Below are positions 1-11,104 of a stretch of 64,000 bases of DNA, piece by piece. Positions within the stretch are counted from its first letter, which is position 1. Each line of letters starts with the position of its first letter. The stretch spans positions 795,163-859,162 of the forward strand of contig NW_006767445.1 in NCBI RefSeq assembly GCF_000264995.1. The letters run 5' to 3'. The notes below the pieces were generated by a model. It ran no database searches and was not told the DNA's origin. It worked only from the letters and a program-made list of their open reading frames with translations. The stretch comes from Punctularia strigosozonata HHB-11173 SS5 (taxonomy: Eukaryota > Basidiomycota > Agaricomycetes > Corticiales > Punctulariaceae). Position numbers and translations under genes: made by a program.

Positions 1-88
1 TGACCTCAGGGTCCTCACGCCGCATCCGCAGGGTGTGTATGTGACATGCTAGATTACATTGGCCTCGTATATACGTGATAGCACCCAT

Positions 89-474
89 TCATTTGGTGAC
101 GTGCGCGGAGTCGTGAGGAGGCTTAGCAAGTTCATTAGCCAGCTCGATCGGCAACAACAAGGGGAAAGGCGTACCGCAGACTTCACGTCCAGGATGTGGG
201 CAAGAGAGCTGAACTCCGCATCAGTCGCTTTCTGGGTGCCAGTGCAGACTAGGAGAGATGGACGTGAACAAGCAAGCGCGCCAACGAGTCGCGATCGACC
301 TACTGTCGATGACATGCTGCTCGGAGGTACCCATCTTCTCGGCGATCTGAGTGTAGGAGATGCCTGGAAGAAAGTGACGTTATGGCCGAGGTCGTTGTAT
401 AGCACACGCATATAGCACGTACCTTTCTTGTCCTTGGCCGCGGCCAGAGCGGTGCAACGAGGATCGGGGGCCAT
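89..474 (-). CDS. Small helix-turn-helix protein, cyanase-N-domain/XRE-like
   Basis: Four exons (474-423, 363-304, 248-175, 142-89) join in phase to a 79-residue protein; every junction has GT...AG ends on the minus strand. The core reads like the N-terminal helix-turn-helix of cyanate hydratase or a lambda-repressor-type fold: an AAKDKKG turn, then YTQIAEKMGTSEQHVIDICTG. The end, PPHDSAHVTK, resembles tails I recall from small uncharacterised mushroom proteins. The catalytic C-terminal domain of true cyanase is absent, and the protein stops cleanly, so I do not call it a cyanase. It may bind DNA or another protein; its role is unknown. It is transcribed away from the ribosomal gene next door. 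The longest uninterrupted reading frame here crosses introns and is misleading. Confidence 0.7.
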
Positions 475-1176
475 CGCGTCGATGAAGAAATCTGTCCGTT
501 CGGGTTGGTTGGGGAGAGACGCCTGGCCGACGCGTCCCTTTATACGTGTCCCATACAGACCACCTTACCAGACCTTTCCTTCTACGGCGCAATCGATAAG
601 AGACCAGAGGTATGAGTAGGAATCAGGTGATAGGGATGCGGCACTCAAGCTCCAGTGTATTCTCGGAGTGTAATCTTATCTGCGGAGTGTCTTCCAGCAG
701 CCTAGATCCGCGTGTAGGAAGGCTGCACTGTTCGCATGAGAGCGCGGGCCGTGAATGCGTTCCAACAACCGGAGTGGCTTCCAGGGAACAACTATCGCTC
801 GAATGAACGGCAAGATGGTGGCGGGTATCCATTGGTGGGATCCACATTCCGGAGATCAGCGAGCTGCGGAGGGTTTGAAGGCAAAATTGGATATCATTAC
901 ACCCCATCGCTCCAAGCCTACCGTGTACGAAATGCGTTAATGACGAGGCTGAGACAGCGGGTAGATCTCTGTTTCTCTGACGGAGGTAGCATCGAATTCA
1001 ACTTGACAACGTCTTACCTTGCGCCAAACGATGTGAGGAGGCTGTCGGCTTTTCGGGCCGGGGCATGGTGGCGGTGCCATTTCCCACGTGCTGCTCACAG
1101 CTCATTTGCAGAGCTTGTCGTCGTCGTCTCGTCCGTCCTCCTCAAGCCCCTCCCGCCTCAAGAATATCCTGTTACT
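475..1176. promoter_or_regulatory. Divergent intergenic region
   Basis: This 0.7 kb lies between the start of the small helix-turn-helix gene (minus) and RPS14 (plus), so it should hold both promoters. A pyrimidine-rich stretch just before the RPS14 start fits a ribosomal-protein promoter. A short open frame at 803-940 (about 45 codons, with GIHWWDPHSG) looks somewhat protein-like, but I found no partner exon or recognisable family. Confidence 0.4.
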
Positions 1177-1931
1177 ATGGTTGGTTACGTTCATCCTCAA
1201 AGATGGAATGCCTTTCTGATTGCTTTGCCTGTCTTCTCCTCTCTCGCTCGATGGATGCACCTACTTGGTATCGGATGACTCTGAACGCGCTCCACTCGCT
1301 TGTGACTGTTCGGCGGCTATCAAAACTGGACTTCAACTATGCTACCATCCTGTTCACTAGCCCCCGAAGAAAGGCACGAAGGCGCCCCGCGAAGATGCCG
1401 CGGTCTCACTTGGCCCGCAGGTCGCGGAGGGCGAATTGGTGTTCGGAGTTGCCCACATCTTCGCGTCTTTCAACGACACCTTCGTGCACGTCACTGATTT
1501 GTCGGGAAAGGAGACCATCTCCCGTGTCACCGGTACGTCCCGCCTTCATATGGAAGCCGTCGTTCGTTCTGACACCATGTGGGATCTTTCAGGTGGCATG
1601 AAGGTTAAGGCCGACCGTGATGAGTCCTCTCCCTACGCAGCCATGCTTGCCGCGCAGGACGTTGCTGCCCGCTGCCGCGAAGTTGGTATCACCGCTCTTC
1701 ACGTCAAGCTGCGCGCGACCGGTGGAACCGGCACCAAGACCCCTGGCCCCGGCGCGCAGAGCGCCCTCCGCGCGTTGGCTCGTGCTGGCATGCGTATCGG
1801 TCGCATTGAGGATGTCACTCCCGTCCCCACTGATTCGACCCGTCGCAAGGTATGTACATCACATTGCGTCTCTTCAGGCACGTTACTTACATGCCGTCGT
1901 GTAGGGTGGTCGCCGTGGTCGTCGGCTCTAG
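1177..1931 (+). CDS. RPS14: Cytosolic 40S ribosomal protein uS11 (RPS14)
   Basis: Component of the small ribosomal subunit platform near the mRNA exit and the 3' end of 18S rRNA. Exons 1361-1532, 1593-1849 and 1905-1931 encode nearly the whole protein, including [37 protein letters not shown] and the basic tail GGRRGRRL. The second exon opens with PPKKG in phase 0, so the first exon should be just the ATG; the best candidate is 1177-1179, followed by a good GT donor. That gives 152 residues, normal for the family. The coding part from 1361 on is certain; the exact start codon is inferred. An intron right after the start codon is common in ribosomal-protein genes and may help expression. Confidence 0.95.
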
Positions 1932-2874
1932 ATTCGCATCAAAAGTGCCGCATACGTCTGTTTATGTCGCATGTATCTACGGTTGTGGTCATGACACCAA
2001 TGTCGCTGCTCGACGCGCATCAGGTTTCTTGCGAACCTGCCCCGCGGTCGTTCCATTCTCATGCTGCTTGTGCAATCGTTCATCAGTATGCTGTGTCTTG
2101 TGCAGGTCGTGTGCGTATGAAACGAGAACCACCATCGATTGGTCCAGTTCCGATTCCGGCGCCAAAACATAGCGAAATCTGAGACGTGTGTGCACAGCTA
2201 TACGAGTACGATGTCGTCCTTGTTGATCATGAGCCCTACGTTATTCGCTGCTCATAGCTGGCGCCTTATACGTTGTCCACGTATCCTAATTGCCAGCCCA
2301 TCAAATCAAAGTGTTTCAAGAGAGGGTGAACCAACGCCGGTCATTGATATCGAGAACATCGACTGGGCGCATCTGGTCATTGGTCCATAGACTCGCTCGG
2401 TGATCAGACGTGCAGGTTTCCAGCTCACCCTAAATCACGACGAGTCTTGCGATCAGGATCTGCGTTCCTTCGCTATGGGCAACGGGCGACTATAAAACAA
2501 TGTCCTTGCGCACCTGTCATATCCTTCCCTGCAGATGTTTGTCACTTTTCTTCTAGGTTGCCAGTCATCAGCCCCCTGCAGGTCAGCGGACGACACAACG
2601 TAGCGCACCAACGAATAAGAATGCTGGTCGTACATGCGCCGCCTGGTTTCTTAGAGAGCCTGGGGGCGGCTCTCTTTGGTGGTATTGCTGCCGCTGGGTG
2701 CGATAATTCTCGTCATTCACGTTTCGTGATATCGCTTACCTCGATGTGCATCCAGTCTCTTGGGCGTTTCAACCACCAAGCATTTCTGTACATGAAATTG
2801 AAACATCCAGATAGTGTACCGTTTCGCATGCCGGTGCGTTGTACAAGGCAAGTGCATAGATTCTTTGATTGGCC

Positions 2875-2912
2875 ACAGCTGCGGTTAGATAGGACAGCTG
2901 CGGTTAGATAGG
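2875..2912. repeat. Perfect 19-bp tandem duplication
   Basis: Two adjacent identical 19-base units (2875-2893 and 2894-2912), each beginning acagctgcgg. A minor local duplication inside the gene-free stretch; no function is evident. Confidence 0.9.
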
Positions 2913-3883
2913 TGCACTCTGGTAAGTGATTCCATCGGCGCATTAACTTCCCGATTCCACAAGTCCATAGGATGCTGGACGTGCTTCATGTTGGGTTCAT
3001 ATCACACACCTTGTAGACCTTCCTTTTCATGATTCCTCTATGCGTATACTGGTCAATATTGTGGTAGTAGGCATGTCGCAGTTTTAGCGCACTCCAGGAA
3101 CCTTTGCCATGGTCAGCCTCAGCAACGTCCCATGTGTATATTGCTCATGATCATCTCGCAGGTCTGTATTTGTAGGCTAAAGACTTCCTTTGAGACACAG
3201 GTTGTTTGTAATTATTTGCAACAGAGCCAGGTCATAGTCACGGTGAGCGCTCGCTAGTTTCTGAAGGTCGTGCCGGCTGATCATGCTCAGAACATCACAT
3301 CGATCGCAGTCAGTGGTATTCATTAGACGACTTTGGACAGGTATTTGGGCCTTGAAAACATGACACCGATGCCACAATAACTCGCATCGCTATAGTCAGC
3401 CATATGGATATGATCGTCATAGTAATTTTACGTTGAGTGACAATATGATCGCGCTGCGACTGTTTCTTACTCACCCACCCCGATGTCGGTAGTATACCCT
3501 GGTGAGCACGACTCCGATTGTAGGCTGTATGCAACATTATCCTACAGTCACCACCAACGGCACAGATGTTACTATCGCTCTGCTCGCGTAGAAGCTAACC
3601 TCGAATTGCAGTGTTCTGTGCCAAAGGGTACGAGTGATGCGCCCTCGCGAACATTCATCACTGACCGAGACACTCTAGGCTAATGGGACAGCCCTTCGCC
3701 TAGATAACGGATAACCGAGTGCGCATCAGACCGTAGGGAATGGTCGTAGCTGTTCCATTGACCTCCGCGAGTAGCGGGTCATGTGTGTCGCGTTTTGCTC
3801 TTCGGCTGCGACAGACATCCTCCTGGCCTTGGGTATGAGTATATCGCTTTGGATGAGGCACACGGGCTTCAAGAAGTACGGCG

Positions 3884-3904
3884 TTTTTTTTTTTTTTTTT
3901 TTTT
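3884..3904. repeat. Poly(T) tract, 21 bases
   Basis: An uninterrupted run of 21 T. On the minus strand it could be the poly(A) tail of an old retrocopied transcript, but no recognisable body is attached to it. It may also be simple slippage, and its length may vary between isolates or assemblies. Confidence 0.9.
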
Positions 3905-6136
3905 GGTGGAAATATTGACCAATAACGATCCCTATCAGCACTGATAACATTCTCAACACTCGCCTCTTCTTCTGCATCAAACCGGCGCGCTGACCGGGCA
4001 AGCGTGTCATCTGTGGCATGAATCAAAGCGGGCTGAAGCGTGCATGCAGTATATCTACCCTAGCAACCTCGTGGCGGTACGTTCTTATACAGCAACATCC
4101 AAGAATGAGTAATTGATGACGCGTTCCGCACACTTCCATGCTTCGTAGCGTCAAACATGATATTCATAGGTGAAGTGCAGAGTTGGATACGCGACCGTGA
4201 GACTGACATATAAGGTCCCCAGCAATATATGTGTATCCTCAATCTAAGTAAGCCAAAGCTTAGAAATAGCCTATTGCCGCAGACTGCTCCGCGGACATCC
4301 CTGATTCTTTCTTCAGTAGCCTCCTTGTCTCTCTAAACTGGAGGGACATGCATACCTCGCCGGAGGTATCTCGTGAGGTCATGGCTTGGTTAGACGCCTG
4401 TCGGATAGAGCCCTTGAACGAGTGCGGCTGAGACTGTTGACGCCAACCTTCAGGAGTTTAACAGAGCGGAACACGCCCGATCCTGAACAGGCACGTCGTT
4501 TGTCCCTCCGTTTTACATGATCGTCTCACCTCGACTTTCAGGCCCTGGAGGTGTAGGAGCTATTACACTCGAGGTAGCGGACGGGAAGGTGAGCTCAAGG
4601 CACGCGACTATTTGCTCGTTCCGATTTCCAGTGTATCCTCATAATGAAGTCTTGGATGATCATGATGTGTAGGACGTTGAGGGAAGGGACGTCCTTCAGG
4701 CTCCCTCTTTCACAGCGTGTACATAGGGAATGTCACATACTGTCCCGTGCCTGTCTACACGCTCGTGCTGCCGAAGTGTATTCGGACCGAGCACTAGGTC
4801 CTTCGTAAACCCACCCCCTTCATACAGAAGCGTAACATTACCGCCGGTGCATCTTAGAAGGAGCCATGGACACGCAAACTTAAAGTGGTTATGTGAACTG
4901 GATGCGAATCCCGGTGATTGCAAGAAGAGGCGCCTCGTTGTGCGATATCCGTGTACATTAACTTCATGAAATTCAGTGATGGAAGATCCCTAGGAGAAGT
5001 CCTCTATGCCCAGCAAGAACTCGCACCATCCAACCTGAAGCAATGCAGCGCTAGAACAGACGACGCCGGGAATAATGCTCACTCACATCACATATAAGAA
5101 ACTACGTCTAGTCACTACGTTACCTGAGTCCTCAAGAGAGCTGCCTCACTGAGGAGAATGATACCAGGCAGCTTCCCAGCGAGGGTAGCATGTGGTTGCA
5201 TCGCGTGGGATTACGCGAGACACCCTGCTTCGCGAGCTTTCCTGGTTTTCCCTAACCACGCCTTTAGGTCTATGAAAGCTCGTAGGCACACATCGGCGCC
5301 GTCTTATCTCATAGCCGTTCAGCATCTTCCCCGATGTTCTACGGATCAGAAGTGAGCCAGCTGATTGCGCAAACTCAAAACCGTCGAAACTTGCTGATGG
5401 TGCAGGCGATGAGCTGGCGACATGTACACCATACCTGACGTAGTGCGCCTTGTGGAGTATGGTGTCCTATGGCATATAATGCGTTCAAGTCAGACTTGGG
5501 GAGTCACACCAGAAATAACTAACACAGTCATTAATATACCGGTTATGGGACCGGAGCACCTTTCGGATGTGGTACATACCCACGCCTTCGAACATGTGTC
5601 TTACTTCCGGAACGCTGTGCCGAAAGCGGTTGGCTCAGATCGTCCCTTACAGAGCACGAGAACCTTCCGCAAACTAAAAGCGAGCAGGTTCCTCAGAACC
5701 TAACGAGGTCTTCATGAGCAATCTTCATCCCGGACTTGGGGTTAAACGATAGCTCCGGGAAGGAAGCACAAATCGACCCTCCCAGTATAGCCAGTCCCAA
5801 ACAAACGGATCAGGTCGGGCCAAGACGTGCGGCCATTCAATAATGCTCTTCGTTCACATTATCTTCTCGCCTCGTGTTATCTTAGACGCTGACCTGGACT
5901 AGAAGGCATGTTAATATCCCATCACCGCTTACAGTTCTGAGCATGCGCGGACGGTTAGGCGTCCGAGGGGCTATATTATCAAGGCGGCAGCCTAAAGCCT
6001 CTCTCCTCCCCCTCGTCTTCTGGCTGCTTACCGTGCATCCTGCTCAATTCTTCTCCCTCCACGCTGGATCCGCTGGCGTCTCCATAGCCCTGATAGCCCT
6101 TCTCCGCCACCATTGCTACAACGCGCTGTAGCCGCC

Positions 6137-8070
6137 ATGCTCGTTGTCCATCCCGATTCTCTATGCGATATCTGCCTAGACGGCTTTTCTGATGGCATGA
6201 GTGCACCACATGCAATCGTGAGCATCGCTGTTGCTGCGCTGAAGCTATGTTGCGGACTGATCCCCCCCTTCGAGGCTTGCGGACACATCTTCTGCTTCGC
6301 GTATGTACTAATACCAGGAGTACGGCGCCTGTTAACTCCGCCTTCAGGTGCTTGCAGTGCCTCGCACGACCTTATTGTCCTCTCTGCCGCAAACCCTTCG
6401 ATATGAGCGAGGTGAGCTGCCCCATTCAGTGTATGTCCGGGGTCAGCAGGCCTTTTTTCTCACCGTTGCAATCTGGAAAGGTTCGCAAGCTTCACACCGA
6501 TAAGGTCGCACCGTCGCCGAGGGGACCCTTCTCGTCCGTCGTTGACGATAATGATACGTCGGAAGCAAATCAATACCGTATCAGCATTGCGCGGATTATC
6601 GAGCAAGGCTGCCCTAGTCGGATGCTCCTTGAGAAACTTGAGGAGATATCGGCATGGCTCAGGATGCAACCTCGCGAACAGGTATCACAATGGATTTCGC
6701 TTATAAACCAATATTAATCTGATGATGACCATCGGACAGCACTTCGACATTCGTATGACGCACCGGCTCCTGAGGCAGCGGTATAAGGACGCTCAGTATT
6801 ACGCGGAGCAAAAGCGCCAACTCCAGGAGGCTGCGGATAAGCTGCAGGCACAGATGGTTCTGGAGCGAGACGAGGCGCAGGATAGATACGATGCTTTGGT
6901 TCAGACATGCAAGAACGAAAGAGACCGGTCGCAGGCGATGCAAGAGAGTCTCAAGGAACACCATCAAAAAGTGGAAGCGGAACTGAAACAGTAAGTGAGA
7001 TTTGCCATAGAGTAACGGTCTAAACTGACAAGCTATTGCAGGAAAGTAAGTTGCGATCGTGATCGAGCATACATCGATCTGACGGCCTGCACAAGTGTGC
7101 CTCACTTCTCGACGAATGCGAACGGCTACGAGACGAGCTCGCGAGAGTGCATCCCAATCGCTTACCCACACCACCACGAGAGTCCGACTGGTTTACATCC
7201 TCAGGGGTTAGCTCTGAAGGCCCTGCGTCGGAGCCCACGGAGCCCATCATCAGGCGGAGTGCGCTGAGCATTGCTCTCGCTAACTCGAATGGCGAAGACT
7301 TCCTTCCCATCCCTAGCACCCCCGCGCTTCCGGATGACATCCCAGACTTCACTCCCATCCCAACGGACGACGAGGGCGGCGTTTCTCACGCCTGGAGCGT
7401 TATCTCAATTTCCCCTCACTCGCGGCGCAGGGCACACGAAACTCCCAGCGTTACGACAGGAGCACAGACTCCGCAATTTGAGCAGGAGGGCTTGAGGACA
7501 CCGCGTTCCCTACCGCGGCATCATATGTTAGAGTCCCACTCGCCGTCTCGTGCAAGACCAGCTCCCCAGCGCACTCCTTCATATGATCTCATGGCGGCGG
7601 CTCGCAGCAGTGCCCCTGACGCGGGATCTACGGAAATTGACCCCGACGAACTCCGTCGGCAGAAGTTGAATGAAATCCTCGAGCTCACTCCAGCTACACA
7701 GGCTCAAGACATTGTTCGTCGCTCGCCTACCAGGCGAATCGATGGGCGGCGAAGTCGCTCTCCCGAAGAAGTACCTGTTGCCTCCCAAAGCTACTCTTCT
7801 CCCTCACGGATGAGGCCCAGGACAGCCACCACCACCTCTCTTCCCGCCGGCTACTTACAACACCAACACTCACAATCGAACCTCCATCGACCAAGCATTG
7901 TTTCGGCCAGCAGCGCTGCCCTCGAAGCAGAACGACAGCGGACTCCTTCCTTCGGCACGCCGGGCCTCGGTCGTCCAGGTTACCTCCGGAGGGGCTCTTC
8001 GGCCAGCGCCAAAGGGAAATATCTCGAGAAAGGCGACCGCTTTCCCAACGGGCTAGGAATCAGTTTCTGA
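6137..8070 (+). CDS. RING-finger / coiled-coil / Ser-Pro-rich protein, copy 1
   Basis: Six exons (6137-6217, 6275-6300, 6348-6411, 6481-6681, 6740-6990, 7068-8070) sum to 1626 bases, or 541 residues. Residues 10-60 form a RING-type zinc finger split by two introns: CDIC, then CGHIFC, then CPLCRK. A long basic/acidic coiled coil follows (RLLRQRYKDAQYYAEQKRQ onward), then a 300-residue disordered tail rich in Ser, Pro, Thr and Arg. The family suggests an E3 ubiquitin ligase, but the substrate is unknown. The same layout and matching intron positions recur in the gene at 11105-12871, so the two are paralogs. The acceptor of the last intron is the least certain junction. Confidence 0.8.
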
Positions 8071-11000
8071 ATAAAGCCTCCGTCTCCTTTCCCATTCATG
8101 GGGAGCATTTCATTTCCGCGAGCTGAGCGTCGCGCTTATTTATTGGTGTGTATTCAAGAGACTCAGGTCGCTCCGCATGGAATTCGCTTCCCCTCACTCA
8201 TCAATAGTTGTACGCTACCAAGAACACGGATCCTGCATGTATGTATGTATGATTATGAGCCCCGTCGGTCATCCGCGCTCGGGTGATATGTCTTGTAAAT
8301 TTACCATTTCATCGAGGATCGCGTGGATGGCTGTTACCCCTCAAAGACGCAGATGGCTCCCCCTCCGCCGATAGCAGTGGTGACTGCAACACGTGCATGG
8401 AAAACACCTCCTCAGTTGATGATATTTAACTGGAAAGGCCTGGCGGGTGGGAGGGTACAAGCCTACACAGGAGATCTCAAGATGCTCATTCGCAAGCGGC
8501 GAACTGAAAAAAACATATTCCATACACCCCGCATGGTATGACAGAAATAACACCAAGTAAGCTCACTGATGTACAGATCCAGAGCACGAAAAGAATTATG
8601 TCGCGACCTTATCGATCGCCTCCGGACAGCGGTGGATGAGATTGCGATGTTCGACAGAGCATACGGATTGTGTGAGAATAAACAAATCGAATGATACGCG
8701 TCGGTGTTCACAAAAGCCATATGCTGATCGCATCGTTCCAGCGGCTATTGGATGAGACAGACATCGCGCTGACAGCAGGAGGAACGCTCGGGAAGATAGA
8801 CTAGATCAAGATTATCTTTAGTAATACTCCGCCGATTATGATGCACGCCGGTATACAGTATGAGTGTTGAGATCGGAATGATATCGATCCATTGGCTGAG
8901 CAGGTCCCTAGGGGCATATGTCAACGAGCGATGGCCGGCCACGCAATATTGTAGAGACACAGCCACACGGGAGCCCTTCACGACCCGCGGTGCTTGCGGC
9001 TCATCAGAGAGCACCCCAATAACGCCAATCTGACGACCCGCCCAGAGCTGTCTATAATCAGGACGAACAAAAGCAGGTGAAGTGCTTCCAAGCTCCATGC
9101 TTTGCGGGGGAGGGAAGACGAGATCTTGCCGAATCGTCCTTCCTCAGCCACCGAGCGGGAGGGTAGTCCATGCCGTTTCGAGACAGACCTTTCCAATATC
9201 AGATCCCTGTCGGTCACAAGAGCGGCCCATTGAATGCTCCAGTCAAAATCTGTCCAAGATGTCCAGGAACGGGAAGAGATAGTGTATGAGATGGAGCTGC
9301 GAGATGGTGGATCAAGTCCAGATGAGGCTGCGCAATGGCTCGGAGCTTCCCGCCTTTGAGGGTGCAATCGTGATTATCGGCTCGTGCGAGCGAATGGGAC
9401 GGTCAACGTTGGTGCGAAGGAGGGGGCGCCATACTGCGAGGCATCGCCACCGGTTCGGAGTGGACAAAGTCCGACATCGAGATACAGAGAAACATGAGCC
9501 CCCGGGTCCGCCACGCCCGCAGCAATCGTGCGCGGACCGAGCCACCCGATTCGTAGTTCGTGAAGGGGGTACAGGTGCATGCTTCCCTCGTAGCATGGGA
9601 TGCGCACCATTCGAAGAAACCGGGGCCGTGGATCAGCGTAGACTGTATGGGAGGTCTTGGGGCCCTAAGACGAGGGTGCGCGGACGCGCGAGGCTCCATG
9701 AAGGAAGATGATCCGAGCCATTATTGCCTTCGACTGCGTACCAGGCTGAGCGCAGTTGGTCCAGACGAAAGGGTCGTGTGTGGAGATCTGCATTCAATCT
9801 CGTCTGCAGGCCTTCTCCCGGGACGCCGAGCGAGCTTGGAGCACACCCGTGCATCGGAAGACGGATCCTCCGGATCGACTGGGGGACATCGCATGCACGA
9901 TTCGGAGTCGAGTGTGTGCGAGGGCCGTGTAGGTCCGTCCGTGTGGCGTATCCATGTATACATGGCCAGATCGTTGCGATGTGATCATAAAGCGAGCTGG
10001 ATCTCTACGTCAGCGCGGGGCAGATGATGCAAGTCGAGTGCATGGTGAAACTGAAAGCAGGGTGTTTGAGGTGGAGTCTGAAGCGCGAGTGAGCTCATAA
10101 GCGACCCGGCTTCACAGGAGTTGCAGCAGGTCCCGGGTAGTACCAAGCTCTGCGTTCGCAGGCACGAGAGAAGTCGAACCTTGGAACCTTCGGAAGGGTC
10201 TTGCATATCTTGGAAGCCGGCCGTGGGGTCAAATATCCATGTAACGGCGTTTGGACGCTAGCGCCAGTCCTAGCTGCAAACACGTTGAGAGGGGATCGAG
10301 CGGTTTGAGGTAGGAGAAGACGGCTCCATCTACGGCATCATGCACGGTTCTGCGGCGCACAGAGGCGCGCTGTTTGCGTGATACGGGGAAGGCGGGCGTG
10401 GTTGCGTGTGGCCCTGATGGCTCACACGACAATCATATGCCCTCCCGCGTACGTCTGAGATGCAGCGCCCTGCTCGGAGACCTGCTCGGGGAATATACTC
10501 GGCGACGAGCAATTACGAACCCTCTGCTCCACTGACGGCTCGCGGACGAGCACATGAGCGTCTGAGCCATCCAAACGAAGACACAAAGGCGGGTCACGTT
10601 GCGGTCACAATTAACCTTTGGATTCCCACGCCATCCTCAAGCGACATAAAACAAGCCCTAACCCTGCGCAGGCCACTCCCACGCATGCAAATCCGTTGAT
10701 GACCCATCTGAAACGTGGTCACCGCCCGGGCTTGGGCAAAGGGCTTACTCGGCCGAGGCACTGGGAGTGCACCGCCGTAAAATTGACCGGTGGCTGAGTC
10801 AACAATCCGGTAAGGGCCCGGGGTTGTGCTCGCGCGTCGCACAAAACTGTCGGTGGTGTCGAGGACTGAGGACAACCATGGAATGTCGAGCTATCGCGCG
10901 GAAGGTTGGAGGGAAGGAGAATGTGCTGGAAAAGGAGATGAGCATGAAATCCTCGTGGCCTGCCTCATGGCCCCTGGCGAGGCGCATGAAAATCGGAGAT

Positions 11001-11104
11001 AGGATTCTCACGATTGGTCAGGATTCCATTTCGGGAGCCACAACTATACATCAAAGACACCGTCCGCGGTCGCCGCTCGTTTTTTTCCGCCTCTCCCTTT
11101 TACG
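8071..11104. other. 3 kb between the two RING paralogs, no convincing gene
   Basis: Several frames of 70-155 codons overlap on both strands, which is typical of GC-rich non-coding sequence. A minus-strand stretch near 10330-10235 reads VFSYLKPLDPLSTC, faintly like an F-box, but nothing upstream or downstream extends it. I see no conserved domain. Confidence 0.4.

Larger units (their letters stand above)
1932..6136. other. 4.2 kb stretch without a recognisable gene
   Basis: I read both strands and found only short, unrelated open frames with no conserved motifs and no chain of splice-compatible exons. It holds a perfect 19-base tandem duplication (2875-2912) and a run of 21 T (3884-3904). The sequence is more AT-rich than the neighbouring genes. 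It could be a decayed element or gene remnants, but no family can be named. Confidence 0.5.

Noticed and set aside
89-474. Cyanate hydratase (cynS)
   Set aside because: Only the N-terminal helix-turn-helix part is present and the spliced frame ends normally without the catalytic domain.
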